The notes beneath the pieces were generated by a model. The model was not told where the DNA came from. It saw nothing but the letters and a program-made list of their open reading frames with translations, and made no database searches. 64,000 nt of DNA. Source: Actinomadura macrotermitis (GTDB taxonomy: Bacteria > Actinomycetota > Actinomycetes > Streptosporangiales > Streptosporangiaceae). Every line of letters starts with the position of its first letter. Position 1 is the first letter of the stretch. Below, one piece after another: positions 55,209 through 64,000 of this stretch. The position numbers and the translations under genes are program-made. The DNA is taken from assembly GCF_009604375.1 (NCBI RefSeq), contig NZ_WEGH01000001.1, positions 186,001-250,000 on the forward strand, in the 5' to 3' direction.

Positions 55209-55442
55209 ATGAGCGATGGAGTGACGCTCGCCCAGGAGGCGAGCAGCCGGGACCCGGCGGTCGGCCTGCGGGCCGTCCGCGCGCTGCGCGAGCTGACCGA
55301 GCGCCTGGAGGCCCTCCAGGTCGACAGCGCGCGCGGGCAGGGCTGGTCCTGGCAGGAGATCGCGGTCTGCCTCGGCGTCAGCCGGCAGGCCGTCCACAAG
55401 AAGCACGGCGGCGGCCGGCGACTGCTGAAGAAGGAGTCCTGA
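55209..55442 (+). CDS. Small helix-turn-helix protein
   Basis: 77 residues. Almost all of it is a helical DNA-binding unit: DPAVGLRAVRALRELTERLEALQVDSARGQGWSWQEIAVCLGVSRQAVHKKHGGGRRLLKK, with a sigma-factor region-4-like recognition helix (GVSRQAVHKKH). There is no sensor domain. It overlaps the Clp-N gene start by one base (TGATG), and two near-identical palindromes lie just upstream. It probably represses its own operon, with the Clp-N protein as partner or cargo. Confidence 0.85.
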   Translation: MSDGVTLAQEASSRDPAVGLRAVRALRELTERLEALQVDSARGQGWSWQEIAVCLGVSRQAVHKKHGGGRRLLKKES

Positions 55443-55981
55443 TGTTCGAACGGTTCACCGACGAGGCCCGCTCCGTGGTGGAGCGGGCCCGGGACGAGGC
55501 GCTCGGCCTGCGCGCCGAGCGGATCGGGTCCGAGCACGTCCTGCTCGGCGTCATCGCGGGGCAGGGGCCGGCGGCGCTCGCCCTGCGCGAGCGGGGCGTC
55601 ACGGCCGAGAACCTGCGCCCCCGCGTCGCGCACCTGGCCGAGCGGTCCCTGGACGCCGAGGCGCTGCGCAGCATCGGCATCGACCTGGCGGCCGTGCGGG
55701 AGGCGACCGAGGACAGCTTCGGCACGGGGGCGCTCGACGCGCCGCCCGGCCGTTTCCGCTCCGGGCGCGTCCCGTTCGGCCCCGACGCCAAGAAGAGCCT
55801 GGAGCTCGCCCTGCGGCAGGCGCTCCGGCTCGGCCAGAAGCACATCGCCGACGGCCACATCCTGCTCGGCCTCCTCCAGGACGGGCGCCTCCCGGCCGCG
55901 CGGGCGCTGGCCGAGGCCGGCGTGGACCTCGACGCGCTGCGCGAGGACGTCGAGCGGCGCGTGCTGGCCCGCGTGGCCTGA
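55442..55981 (+). CDS. Stand-alone Clp N-terminal domain protein
   Basis: 179 residues, two Clp_N repeats: MFERFTDEARSVVERARDEALGLRAERIGSEHVLLGVIAG, and FGPDAKKSLELALRQALRLGQKHIADGHILLGLLQDG. There is no AAA ATPase domain, so it is not ClpC but a free adaptor-like domain that could bind ClpC substrates or partners. Pairs of a small HTH protein and a stand-alone Clp-N protein are known in actinomycetes, with roles that are not established. Confidence 0.9.
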   Translation: MFERFTDEARSVVERARDEALGLRAERIGSEHVLLGVIAGQGPAALALRERGVTAENLRPRVAHLAERSLDAEALRSIGIDLAAVREATEDSFGTGALDAPPGRFRSGRVPFGPDAKKSLELALRQALRLGQKHIADGHILLGLLQDGRLPAARALAEAGVDLDALREDVERRVLARVA

Positions 55982-55988
55982 ACCGCCG

Positions 55989-56831
55989 TCAGTTCCCGGC
56001 GAGCAGCTCGACGACCGGGGCGAACGCCTCGGCGAACGTCTCGGGCACGGTCACGTAGGAGATGCCGAGCTCGTCGCGGCGGCGGCGGAGGACGTCGGCC
56101 ATCCGCTGCGGCGTCCCGGTCAGCAGCGCTGCAGAGCCGGCGGCGGCCATCTCGGCCGCGCTCATCCCGAGCCGCGCCGACAACCAGCCGGGGATCTCGT
56201 CGCCGACCACGTGCACGCTGCTGCACAACTCCACCCGGTCGAACCGGTCGCCGGCGGCGTCGCGGACCACGCCCACCAGGCCGGCGAGGTCGTCCTCGCC
56301 GGCCAGCGGCGAGACCCCGAACGCGACCGTGTCCGCCCGCTCCCCGGCCAGCCGCAGCAGCCGGGGCCGGGACGCGGCCATCAGCACGCGGGGCGGCCGG
56401 CCCGTCCCGCCGAACACGCCCTCGGGCGGGGCGGCCACGGCGTCCAGCACCCGGGCGAGGCGGTCGATCCGCTCGGCGGGCGTACCGTAGGGGACGCCGA
56501 GGCGGGCCGCGTCGGCCTCTCCCCCGGGCCGTCCCGCGCCGAGGCCGAGCTCGAAGCGGTCGCCGGTGAGGAACGCCAGCGACGCGGCCTCCCAGGCGAT
56601 CTGCGCGACCGGGCGGTTCGCCACCGAGAGGACGAACGACCCGACGCGCAGGGTGGACGTGGCCGCCGCGGCGGCGGCGAGGGCGGGCAGCGGGGCGGGC
56701 GTGGCGAGGGTGTCGGCCGTCAGCAGCGTGGCGAAGCCGAGGTCCTCCGCCCGGCGGGCGGCCGCCGTCCACGCGGCGGCGTCGCGGCCGCCGGCCGCCA
56801 TGGTCCCGAACCGGAATCGGCGCTCTGTCAT
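55989..56831 (-). CDS. LLM-class, probably F420-dependent oxidoreductase
   Basis: 280 residues from ATG 56831. Luciferase-like monooxygenase pattern: FRFGTMAAGGRDAAAWTAAARRAEDLGFATLLTADTL, LRVGSFVLSVANRPVAQIAWEAASLAFLTGDRFELGLGAG, RPPRVLMAASRPRLLRLAGERADTVAFG and the C-terminal ISYVTVPE. Members of this class in actinomycetes reduce or oxidise small substrates with F420 or FMN. An ATG nine bases upstream (56840) is also possible; it abuts the 22-bp palindrome. Confidence 0.88.
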   Translation of the reverse strand: MTERRFRFGTMAAGGRDAAAWTAAARRAEDLGFATLLTADTLATPAPLPALAAAAAATSTLRVGSFVLSVANRPVAQIAWEAASLAFLTGDRFELGLGAGRPGGEADAARLGVPYGTPAERIDRLARVLDAVAAPPEGVFGGTGRPPRVLMAASRPRLLRLAGERADTVAFGVSPLAGEDDLAGLVGVVRDAAGDRFDRVELCSSVHVVGDEIPGWLSARLGMSAAEMAAAGSAALLTGTPQRMADVLRRRRDELGISYVTVPETFAEAFAPVVELLAGN

Positions 56832-56840
56832 GCCCTCCAT

Positions 56841-56862
56841 AATGAGTGAGTACTCACTCATT
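56841..56862. promoter_or_regulatory. Perfect 22-bp palindrome (TetR-type operator) at the LLM gene start
   Basis: Two 11-nt arms, AATGAGTGAGT and its reverse complement, join without spacer. TGAGTGAGTACTCACTCA-type sites are typical TetR-family operators. No TetR gene is adjacent in the window, and the site covers the start region of the LLM gene. Confidence 0.75.
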
Positions 56863-56871
56863 CGTCAAGGC

Positions 56872-56889
56872 ACCCCGCCGCGGCGGGGT
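56872..56889 (-). terminator. Hairpin after the helicase gene
   Basis: ACCCCGCCG and its exact complement form an 18-bp palindrome 13 bases past the helicase stop. It lacks a U-tract but would form a strong stem. Confidence 0.5.
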
Positions 56890-56902
56890 TCCCGGACGGG
56901 TG

Positions 56903-59407
56903 TCAGAGGCGGTCGACGGCCAGCACGCGGACGACGGCCTCGCCCGCCTGGTCCGAGCCGGCCAGGTCGACCTCGGCGCTGATCCCCCAGTCGTGGTCGC
57001 CCGCCGGGTCGTCGAAGACCTGCCGGACCCGCCACAGGCCGTCCGCGGGGACCTCCTCGATCTGCAGCAGCTTCGGGCCGCGCGCGTCGGGGCCGGTGAG
57101 CAGCTCGTCGTGCTCGTCGTAGTAGGCGTCCATCGCCGCGCGCCAGCCCGCCTCGCCGAACTCGGGGTCCAGCTCGGCCAGCTCGCGGTAGTGCTCCAGC
57201 GCGGCCAGCTCGACCCGGCGGAACAGCGCGTTGCGCACCAGCACCCGGAACGCGCGGGCGTTGGCGGTGACCCGGGTGACCCGCTCCTCGATCGCCTCGG
57301 CGGGGTCGGCGGACGGGTTGGCCAGCTGCTCCCACTCGTCCAGCAGGCTGGAGTCGACCTGGCGGACCAGCTCGCCGAGCCACTCGATCAGGTCGATCAG
57401 GTCGTCGTTCTTGATCGACTCGGGCACGGTCTGCTGCAGCGCCTTGTAGGCGCCCGACAGGTAGCGCAGCACCAGCCCCTCGGCGCGGGCCAGCTCGTAG
57501 TAGCCGATGTACTCCACGAACGTCATCGCCCGCTCGTACATGTCGCGCACCACCGACTTCGGGCTGAGCGGGTGGTCGCCGACCCACGGGTGCCCGGCCC
57601 GGTAGATCTCGTAGGCCGCGCCGAGCTCCTCCTCCAGCGGCCGCGGGTAGGTGACGTCCTGCAGGAGCTCCATCCGCTCCTCGTACTCGATGCCCTCGGA
57701 CTTCATCTCCTGCACCGCGATCCCGCGCGCCTTGTTCTCCTGCGCGGCCAGGATCTGGCGCGGGTCGTCCAGCGTCGCCTCGATCACCGACAGGACGTCC
57801 AGCGCGTAGCTCGGCGAGCCGGGGTCCAGGATCTCGAAGGTGGCGAGGGCGAAGGTGGACAGCGGCTGGTTCAGCGCGAAGTCCTCCTGCAGGTCCACGG
57901 TGATGCGCGCGTACCGGCCCTGCTCGTCGGGCTCGGGCAGCGTCTCCACCACGCCGCCGGCCAGCAGCGACCGGTAGATGGCGATGGCACGGGAGATGTG
58001 CCGGCGCTGCGCCGCGCGGTCCTCGTGGTTGTCGGTGAGCAGCCGCCGCATCGCCTGGAAGGCGTTGCCGGGCCGGGCGATGACCGACAGCAGCATCGCG
58101 TGGCTGACCTGGAAGCGCGAGCGCAGCATCTCCGGCTCGGCGCTCTGCAGCTTGACGAAGGTCTCCTCGTCCCAGCCGACGAACCCCTCGGGGGCCTTCT
58201 TGCGCTGGACCTTGCGCCGCTTCTTGGGGTCGTCGCCGGCCTTGGCCAGGGCCTTCTCGTTCTCCACCACGTGCTCGGGGGCCTGCGCGACGACGTACCC
58301 GACGGTGTCGAAGCCCGCGCGCCCGGCCCGGCCGGCGATCTGGTGGAACTCCCGGGCCCGCAGCCGCCGCACCCGGTGCCCGTCGTACTTGCTGAGCGCG
58401 GTGAACACCACGGTCCGGATCGGCACGTTGACGCCGACGCCGAGGGTGTCGGTGCCGCAGATGACCTTCAGCAGGCCGGCCTGCGCGAGCCGCTCCACCA
58501 GCCGCCGGTACTTGGGCAGCATCCCGGCGTGGTGCACGCCGATGCCGTGCCGCACGAACCGCGACAGGTTGCGGCCGAACTTGGTGGTGAAGCGGAAGCC
58601 GCCGATCAGGTCGGCGATCCGCGCCTTCTCCTCCTTGGTGCACACGTTGATGCTCATCAGCGACTGCGCCCGCTCGATCGCGGCGGCCTGGGTGAAGTGC
58701 ACCAGGTAGATCGGCGCCTTGCGCTCGGCCAGCAGCTCCTCGATCGTCTCGTGCAGCGGGGTGACCCGGTAGTCGTAGATCAGCGGGACCGGCCGCTCGG
58801 CCGAGGAGACCAGCGCCGTCGGGCGGCCGGTGCGCCGGGTGAGGTCCTTCTGGAAGAACTCCACGTCGCCGAGCGTGGCCGACATCAGCAGGAACTGGGC
58901 GCGCGGCAGCTCCAGCAGCGGGATCTGCCAGGCCCAGCCGCGCTCGGGCTCGGCGTAGAAGTGGAACTCGTCCATCACCACCACGCCGACGTCGGCGTCG
59001 GCGCCGTCGCGCAGCGCCATGTTGGCCAGCACCTCGGCGGTGCAGCAGATGATCGGGGCGTCGGCGTTGACGCTGGCGTCGCCGGTCATCATGCCGACGT
59101 TCTCGCGGCCGAACATCTCGCACAGGTCGAAGAACTTCTCCGACACCAGGGCCTTGATCGGGGCGGTGTAGAAACCGACCTGGTCCCGGCCGAGGGCGGC
59201 GAACAGCGCGCCCGCCGCGACCAGGCTCTTGCCCGACCCGGTCGGCGTCGACAAGATCACGTTCGCCCCGGAGACGACCTCGATGAGCGCCTCCTCCTGG
59301 GCGGGGTAGAGCGCGATGCCGCGCTCGGACACCCACCGCTCGAACGCCTCGAACAGGGAGTCGGGGCCGAGGTCGTCACCGGAAGGAAGCTGATCAGTAA
59401 GGCTCAC
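56903..59407 (-). CDS. DEAD/DEAH-box (Ski2-like) helicase with DUF3516
   Basis: 834 residues from GTG 59407 (VSLTDQLP...); the exact start is uncertain because GGAGGG lies directly against it. RecA-like domain 1 has STPTGSGKSLVA (motif I), TAPIKALVSEKFFDL, MTGDAS, ICCTAEVL and VVVMDEFHFYAEPERGWAW (motif II), then LMSATLGD (motif III). Domain 2 has IYLVHFTQAAAIERA, HHAGMLPKYRR, GTDTLGVGVNVPIRTVVFT and HQIAGRAGRAGFD (motif VI). A long C-terminal DUF3516 region (about 430-834) follows. The family is a widely conserved actinobacterial helicase of unknown physiological role, thought to act on RNA. Confidence 0.93.
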   Translation of the reverse strand: MSLTDQLPSGDDLGPDSLFEAFERWVSERGIALYPAQEEALIEVVSGANVILSTPTGSGKSLVAAGALFAALGRDQVGFYTAPIKALVSEKFFDLCEMFGRENVGMMTGDASVNADAPIICCTAEVLANMALRDGADADVGVVVMDEFHFYAEPERGWAWQIPLLELPRAQFLLMSATLGDVEFFQKDLTRRTGRPTALVSSAERPVPLIYDYRVTPLHETIEELLAERKAPIYLVHFTQAAAIERAQSLMSINVCTKEEKARIADLIGGFRFTTKFGRNLSRFVRHGIGVHHAGMLPKYRRLVERLAQAGLLKVICGTDTLGVGVNVPIRTVVFTALSKYDGHRVRRLRAREFHQIAGRAGRAGFDTVGYVVAQAPEHVVENEKALAKAGDDPKKRRKVQRKKAPEGFVGWDEETFVKLQSAEPEMLRSRFQVSHAMLLSVIARPGNAFQAMRRLLTDNHEDRAAQRRHISRAIAIYRSLLAGGVVETLPEPDEQGRYARITVDLQEDFALNQPLSTFALATFEILDPGSPSYALDVLSVIEATLDDPRQILAAQENKARGIAVQEMKSEGIEYEERMELLQDVTYPRPLEEELGAAYEIYRAGHPWVGDHPLSPKSVVRDMYERAMTFVEYIGYYELARAEGLVLRYLSGAYKALQQTVPESIKNDDLIDLIEWLGELVRQVDSSLLDEWEQLANPSADPAEAIEERVTRVTANARAFRVLVRNALFRRVELAALEHYRELAELDPEFGEAGWRAAMDAYYDEHDELLTGPDARGPKLLQIEEVPADGLWRVRQVFDDPAGDHDWGISAEVDLAGSDQAGEAVVRVLAVDRL

Positions 59408-59553
59408 CCCTCCATCCTGCCTCTGTTCACCCACTGGATGGACCATCGCCGCCGCCGGGCCGCCTCCGTACATCGATCTGACAGAAATCATGCCGGAGAT
59501 GTCATCTTGTCCCGCTACGCTCCCTGCCGATCACATCTGAACAGAGGACGCAC

Positions 59554-60351
59554 ATGAACGACGAACGGCCCCCCGCCCCTGACTCCCCCGGCGCACCGCA
59601 GGCTTGGGCCGCCCCCGGCTCCGCCGGGCAGACCGCGCCCGCCGCCCCGCAGGCCGCCCCGCCCGCCTACGGCCCGCTGCCCGGTCAGGGCGGGCCGCCG
59701 CCCAAACGCAGAACCGGGCTGATCGTCGGGCTCGCCGTCGGCTGCACGGTCGCGCTGGTCGCGGTGGCCGCGGGCGGCGCGGTGATGCTGGCGCGCACGG
59801 ACGAGCCGAAGGCCAAGAACGACGCCGCCACGGCGACCACGGGGGCGCCGAGCGCCTCCGCCAAGCCGGCGGAGCCCGCCCGCAGGCTCACGGTCCCCAG
59901 CGCGGTCGCCGGATACGACCGGCAGACCGGGAACGTGGCCAAGCGCCTCATCGAGAGCATGCGCAAGGAGATGGCGTCCGGAAGCGACCAGGACAAGGCC
60001 ATGGCCAAGCACGCCAAGGCGGCCCTGTACTCCTCCGGCGACGAGCAGGTCATCTTCCTGGGCTTCAGCGTCGCCGACATGGGCGGCCCGGCGAGCGGCG
60101 CCAAGCCGGAAGAGCAGTCCCAGCTCGTCGACGGCATCTTCCTCGGCGGCGGCGTCTCCGACACCACCGACCACCCCGCCGGGCCGCTCGGCGGCGTCCT
60201 GCGCTGCGGGAAGATCAAGTCCGATGGCACGGCCATCCCGACCTGCGCCTGGGCGGACGCCTCGGTGTCCGGGATGCTCATGGTCCCGGGCATGCCGATC
60301 AAGAAGCTGGCCGGGCTCACGGTCAAGTTCCGCGCCGCCGCCGAGCACTGA
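59554..60351 (+). CDS. Membrane-anchored hypothetical protein with Pro/Ala-rich N terminus
   Basis: 265 residues. The N terminus is about 50 residues of Pro/Ala-rich disordered sequence ending in PPPKRRTG, followed by one membrane helix (LIVGLAVGCTVALVAVAAGGAVMLA). The outer domain (about 85-265) has QVIFLGFSVADMGG and two Cys (GVLRCGKIK...TCAWADASVSG) that could form a disulfide. The layout matches many actinobacterial single-pass proteins with an extracytoplasmic domain of unknown function. GAGGACGC before ATG supports the start. Confidence 0.8.
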   Translation: MNDERPPAPDSPGAPQAWAAPGSAGQTAPAAPQAAPPAYGPLPGQGGPPPKRRTGLIVGLAVGCTVALVAVAAGGAVMLARTDEPKAKNDAATATTGAPSASAKPAEPARRLTVPSAVAGYDRQTGNVAKRLIESMRKEMASGSDQDKAMAKHAKAALYSSGDEQVIFLGFSVADMGGPASGAKPEEQSQLVDGIFLGGGVSDTTDHPAGPLGGVLRCGKIKSDGTAIPTCAWADASVSGMLMVPGMPIKKLAGLTVKFRAAAEH

Positions 60352-60373
60352 GGGCCCCGGCCGGCCCGGCGCC

Positions 60374-61798
60374 TCAGACCTCGACCTCGGTGCGGTCACC
60401 GCCCCACAGCGTGTGGAACGTGCCCGCGCGGTCGGCCCGGTGGTAGGTGTGCGCGCCGAAGAAGTCGCGCTGGCCCTGGGTGAGCGCGGCGGGCAGCCGC
60501 TCGGCGCGCAGCGAGTCGTAGTAGGCGAGCGCGCCGGCGAAGCCCGGCGTCGGGACGCCGAGCCGGACCGCGGTCGCCACCACCTCGCGCCAGGCGTCCT
60601 GGGCCGCGCCGAGGGCGGTGGCGAAGTGCTCGTCGGTCAGCAGCGTGGCCAGGCCCGGGTCGGCCCGGTAGGCGTCGGTGATGCGGTCCAGGAACCGGGC
60701 CCGGATGATGCAGCCGCCGCGCCAGATCCGGGCCATCGCGCCGGGGTCGATGTCCCAGCCGTACTCGGCGCTGCCCGCCTGGATCTCGTGGAAGCCCTGC
60801 GCGTAGGCGACGATCTTGGAGGCGTACAGGGCCTGCTCCACCAGATCGGCGAAGTCCGCGCCCCGGTCGGCCCGGCGGGCGGGGCCGGGCAGGGCCCGCG
60901 CCGCCGCGCGCTGGTCCGCGTGCCCGGAGACCGAGCGGGCGAAGACCGCCTCGGCGATGCCGTTGACCGGGACGCCGAGGTCCAGCGCGGTCTGCACGGT
61001 CCAGCGGCCGGTGCCCTTCTGCTCGGCCCGGTCCAGCACCACGTCCACGAACGGGCGGCCCGTCACGGGGTCGGTGTGCGCGAGCACCTCGGCGGTGATC
61101 TCGATCAGGTAGGACTCCAGCCGCCCGGTGTTCCAGGTGCGGAACACCTCGGCGATCTCGGCGGGCGTGAGCCCGGCGGCGTGCCGGAGCAGGTCGTAGG
61201 CCTCGGCGATCAGCTGCATGTCGGCGTACTCGATGCCGTTGTGCACCATCTTGACGAAGTGCCCGGCACCGTCGGGGCCCACGTGCGTCGCGCACGGCAC
61301 CCCGTCCACCTTCGCCGCGATGTCCTCCAGCAGCGGGCCGAGCGTCTCGTAGGACTCGGCCGAGCCGCCCGGCATGATGCTCGGGCCGTGCAGCGCGCCC
61401 TCCTCGCCGCCGGAGATCCCGGTGCCGACGAAGTGGATCCCGCGCTCGCGCAGCGCGGCCTCGCGGCGGCGGGTGTCGGCGAAGTGCGCGTTGCCGCCGT
61501 CCACGATCATGTCGCCCGGTTCCAGCAGCGGCGCGAACTCCTCGATCACCGCGTCGGTGGCCGCGCCCGCCTTCACCATGATCACCAGCCGCCGCGGCCG
61601 CTCCAGCGCGGCCACGAACCCCTCCGCCGTCTCGGCCGGGACGAAGGTCCCCTCGTCCCCGAACTCCTCCACCAGCGCCGTGGTCTTGGCGGTGGTGCGG
61701 TTGTGCACCGCGACGGTGTGGCCGTGCCGGGCGAAGTTGCGGGCCAGGTTGCGGCCCATCACCGCCAGCCCGGTGACGCCGATCTGTGCTTTGTCCAT
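60374..61798 (-). CDS. gnd: NADP-dependent 6-phosphogluconate dehydrogenase (decarboxylating)
   Basis: 474 residues, the full length of the long-form enzyme. N-terminal Rossmann fold [16 protein letters not shown] with an NRT motif for [41 protein letters not shown] (substrate), the catalytic Lys in [17 protein letters not shown], and the C-terminal [20 protein letters not shown] tail ([24 protein letters not shown]). It oxidises 6-phosphogluconate to ribulose-5-phosphate, CO2 and NADPH. It is divergent from the phosphatase gene at 61.9 kb. Confidence 0.97.
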   Translation of the reverse strand: MDKAQIGVTGLAVMGRNLARNFARHGHTVAVHNRTTAKTTALVEEFGDEGTFVPAETAEGFVAALERPRRLVIMVKAGAATDAVIEEFAPLLEPGDMIVDGGNAHFADTRRREAALRERGIHFVGTGISGGEEGALHGPSIMPGGSAESYETLGPLLEDIAAKVDGVPCATHVGPDGAGHFVKMVHNGIEYADMQLIAEAYDLLRHAAGLTPAEIAEVFRTWNTGRLESYLIEITAEVLAHTDPVTGRPFVDVVLDRAEQKGTGRWTVQTALDLGVPVNGIAEAVFARSVSGHADQRAAARALPGPARRADRGADFADLVEQALYASKIVAYAQGFHEIQAGSAEYGWDIDPGAMARIWRGGCIIRARFLDRITDAYRADPGLATLLTDEHFATALGAAQDAWREVVATAVRLGVPTPGFAGALAYYDSLRAERLPAALTQGQRDFFGAHTYHRADRAGTFHTLWGGDRTEVEV

Positions 61799-61938
61799 GT
61801 CGTCTCCCCCTTACCGAGGCCATTACCCAGGTGATACGCGCATGGATCTTTCGCCGTTCGGGTGATCCGCGCGCGCATGGCCTTGCCCCAGGCGGGAAGA
61901 CGTCCGATCGTTGGGACACGACGAACGGAAGAGGAGCG

Positions 61939-62691
61939 ATGCTGGGACTGCCGGATGAGGTCGAGGCGTGCCTGTTCGACCTCGACGGGGTGCTGACCCG
62001 TACCGCCGCGGTGCACGCCGCCGCGTGGAAGCAGATGTTCGACGAGTTCCTGCGCGCGCGGGCCGAGCGGACCGGGGAGCCCTTCACCCCGTTCGACCCC
62101 GTCGCCGACTACGGGACCTACGTCGACGGCAAGCGCCGCGAGGACGGCACCCGCTCCTTCCTGGAGTCGCGCGGGATCGAGCTGCCCGAGGGCACGCCGG
62201 ACGACCCGCCGGACGCCGAGACCGTCCACGGCCTCGGCAACCGCAAGAACGCCCTGGTGCTGAAGCTCATCGAGGAGAAGGGCGTGCAGACCTACGACGG
62301 CTCCATCGACTACGTGCGCGCCGCCCGCAAGGCCGGGCTGAAGACCGCGGTGGTCTCCTCCAGCGCCAACACCGCCCAGGTGCTGAAGGCCGTCGGCATC
62401 ACCGACCTGTTCGACGCGCGGGTCGACGGCGTCGTCGCCCAGGAGCGGAACCTGCCCGGCAAGCCCGACCCGGCGATGTTCCTGGAGGGGGCGCGGGAGG
62501 TCGGCGTCGCGGCGGACCGGGCGGCGGTGTTCGAGGACGCCCTGGCCGGCGTGCGGGCCGGCCACGCCGGCGGGTTCGCCTACGTCGTCGGCGTCAACCG
62601 GGTCGGCGACGCGCAGGCGGCGGGCCTGGCCGAGTCCGGCGCCGACGTCGTCGTCGGCGACCTGTCGGAGCTGCTGAAGGGGGACGCGTGA
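61939..62691 (+). CDS. Beta-phosphoglucomutase-like HAD hydrolase
   Basis: 250 residues from ATG 61939, with GAGGAG five bases upstream. HAD motifs: [21 protein letters not shown] (DxD nucleophile), [22 protein letters not shown] and [24 protein letters not shown]. The KPDP and EDALAGV motifs fit beta-phosphoglucomutase family phosphatases. It overlaps the GH65 gene (GTGA), a standard pair in which GH65 phosphorolysis releases beta-glucose-1-phosphate and the mutase turns it into glucose-6-phosphate. Confidence 0.92.
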   Translation: MLGLPDEVEACLFDLDGVLTRTAAVHAAAWKQMFDEFLRARAERTGEPFTPFDPVADYGTYVDGKRREDGTRSFLESRGIELPEGTPDDPPDAETVHGLGNRKNALVLKLIEEKGVQTYDGSIDYVRAARKAGLKTAVVSSSANTAQVLKAVGITDLFDARVDGVVAQERNLPGKPDPAMFLEGAREVGVAADRAAVFEDALAGVRAGHAGGFAYVVGVNRVGDAQAAGLAESGADVVVGDLSELLKGDA

Positions 62692-64000
62692 ACGGCCCCG
62701 AGGACATCCGCGACCCGTCCTACCTCGTCGACCCCTGGTGCGTGCGCGAGCCGGAGCTGCGGTTCGACCGGCTGGCGCAGAGCGAGTCGGTGTTCGCGCT
62801 GTCCAACGGCCATATCGGGATGCGCGGCAACCTGGACGAGGGCGAGCCGCACGGGCTGCCCGGCACCTACCTCAACTCCTTCTACGAGCAGCGGCCGCTG
62901 CCGCACGCCGAGATCGCCTACGGCAATCCCGAGTCGAGCCAGACCGTCATCAACGTCACCAACGGCAAGCTGATCCGGCTGCTGGTCGACGACGAGCCGT
63001 TCGACGTGCGCTACGGCGCCCTGCACCGCCACGAGCGGGTGCTGGACCTGCGGGCGGGCACGCTCACCCGGGAGGTGGAGTGGACCTCCCCCGCCGGGCA
63101 GAAGGTGCGCGTCACCAGCACCCGGCTGGTCTCGCTCACCCAGCGGGCCGTCGCGGCGGTCTGCTACGAGGTGGAGGCGCTGGACGCGCCCGCCCGGATC
63201 GTGGCGCAGTCCGAGCTGGTCGCCAACGAGGACCTGCCCGGCGCAGGCACCGACGACCCGCGCCAGTCGGCGGTGCTGGCGTCCCCGCTGGTCGGCGAGG
63301 AGCACGTCGCCAGCGGCACCAAGCAGGTGCTGGTGCACCGCACCCGGCACAGCGGGCTGCGGCTCGCCGCCGCGATGGACCACGAGGTGCACGGCCCCGA
63401 CCCGATCTCGGTCGAGTCCGAGAGCGTCCCCGACGTCGCCCGGATGACGGTCGCGACCCGGCTGGAGCCCGGCCAGAAGCTGCGGATCGTGAAGTACCTG
63501 GCGTACGGGTGGTCGAGCCGGCGGTCCCGGCCGGCGCTGCACGACCAGGTCATCGGGGCGCTCGCGGCGGCCCGGCAGACCGGCTGGGACGGCCTGCTGG
63601 AGGAGCAGCGCCGGTTCCTGGACGACTTCTGGCACGGCGCCGACGTCGAGGTGGACGGCGACGCCGAGGTCCAGCAGGCGGTGCGGTTCGGGCTGTTCCA
63701 CATCTTGCAGGCCGGGGCGCGCGCCGAGCGCCGGATGATCCCCGCCAAGGGGCTCACCGGCCCCGGCTACGACGGTCACACCTTCTGGGACAGCGAGACG
63801 TTCGTGCTGCCCGTGCTGACCTACACCCACCCCTCCGCCGCCGCCGACGCGCTCGCCTGGCGGCACATGACGCTGCCGCTCGCGCGCGAGCGGGCCAAGC
63901 AGCTCGGGCTGGCCGGCGCGACGTTCCCGTGGCGGACGATCCGCGGCCAGGAGTGCTCGGGCTACTGGCCGGCCGGCACCGCCGCGTTCCACATCAACGC
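62688..64000 (+). CDS. Glycoside hydrolase family 65 (trehalose/maltose phosphorylase type), partial
   Basis: The gene runs off the window; 437 of about 780-800 codons are present. The N-terminal beta-sandwich domain has [36 protein letters not shown] and [22 protein letters not shown]. The start of the (alpha/alpha)6 barrel has [44 protein letters not shown], where WDSE is the family substrate-binding motif. The catalytic Glu lies beyond the window. Start GTG 62688 overlaps the HAD gene. Maltose, trehalose or kojibiose specificity cannot be told. Confidence 0.92.
   Translation, partial: MNGPEDIRDPSYLVDPWCVREPELRFDRLAQSESVFALSNGHIGMRGNLDEGEPHGLPGTYLNSFYEQRPLPHAEIAYGNPESSQTVINVTNGKLIRLLVDDEPFDVRYGALHRHERVLDLRAGTLTREVEWTSPAGQKVRVTSTRLVSLTQRAVAAVCYEVEALDAPARIVAQSELVANEDLPGAGTDDPRQSAVLASPLVGEEHVASGTKQVLVHRTRHSGLRLAAAMDHEVHGPDPISVESESVPDVARMTVATRLEPGQKLRIVKYLAYGWSSRRSRPALHDQVIGALAAARQTGWDGLLEEQRRFLDDFWHGADVEVDGDAEVQQAVRFGLFHILQAGARAERRMIPAKGLTGPGYDGHTFWDSETFVLPVLTYTHPSAAADALAWRHMTLPLARERAKQLGLAGATFPWRTIRGQECSGYWPAGTAAFHIN

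Overview
The window is very GC-rich actinomycete DNA. Several features point to the Streptosporangiales/Thermomonosporaceae type (Actinomadura-like): frequent GTG starts, ATGA/GTGA gene overlaps, a SARP regulator, a WhiJ-type xre/DUF397/ATPase triad, F420-type LLM enzymes and DmdR/IdeR-type iron boxes. The genus is an inference from gene content. No rRNA, tRNA, CRISPR array or insertion sequence was seen.

Layout. (1) 1-11.5 kb: end of a non-ribosomal peptide cluster. It holds a partial A-PCP protein, a 2692-residue C-A-PCP-C-A-PCP-TE protein whose C terminus is a complete MFS exporter, and a SARP/NB-ARC regulator whose GTG start abuts a perfect 26-bp palindrome. The TE carries Cys in place of the nucleophilic Ser. 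(2) 11.5-18.2 kb: a CASTOR/POLLUX-like ion channel protein, the WhiJ-type triad, a membrane protein, a NarL-type two-component system and a DUF4177 protein. (3) 18.3-27.8 kb: a defence-like zone with jetA-jetB-jetC of a Wadjet/MksBEF-type SMC system (no jetD in the window), a secreted beta-helix protein, a decayed dihydrofolate-reductase-family fragment and a DUF3883 nuclease-like protein. (4) 28-45.3 kb: an iron-acquisition locus. A nine-gene, nearly gapless operon encodes an NRPS-independent siderophore pathway: 2,4-diaminobutyrate aminotransferase and decarboxylase, GNAT, type III PLP decarboxylase, two IucA/IucC synthetases, an N-monooxygenase, an MFS exporter and a glutamine-synthetase-like ligase. 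Next to it are a FecCD-type ABC importer with its lipoprotein and a FhuF-like reductase. Three iron boxes sit at the three promoters.

(5) 45.3-64 kb: mostly chromosomal genes. These are a small membrane protein, an M24-fold protein with missing metal ligands, a LAL/LuxR regulator, a DHFR-family reductase, a DUF72 protein, a tandem CNNM/CBS pair, an HTH plus Clp-N pair behind two palindromic operators, an LLM oxidoreductase behind a 22-bp palindrome, a DUF3516-type helicase, a membrane-anchored hypothetical protein, 6-phosphogluconate dehydrogenase, a beta-phosphoglucomutase-like phosphatase and a GH65 enzyme cut by the window end.

How the genes work together. In the siderophore locus, the operon would make 1,3-diaminopropane from diaminobutyrate, hydroxylate and acylate it, and join it to a carboxylate with the two synthetases. 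The MFS protein would export the product, the lipoprotein/permease/ATPase set would re-import it loaded with iron, and the FhuF-like protein would release the iron, all under iron-responsive repression. This scheme rests on homology to rhizobactin/schizokinen and staphyloferrin B/vibrioferrin pathways. The exact product is unknown, and the extra decarboxylase and glutamine-synthetase-like ligase make it an unusual combination.
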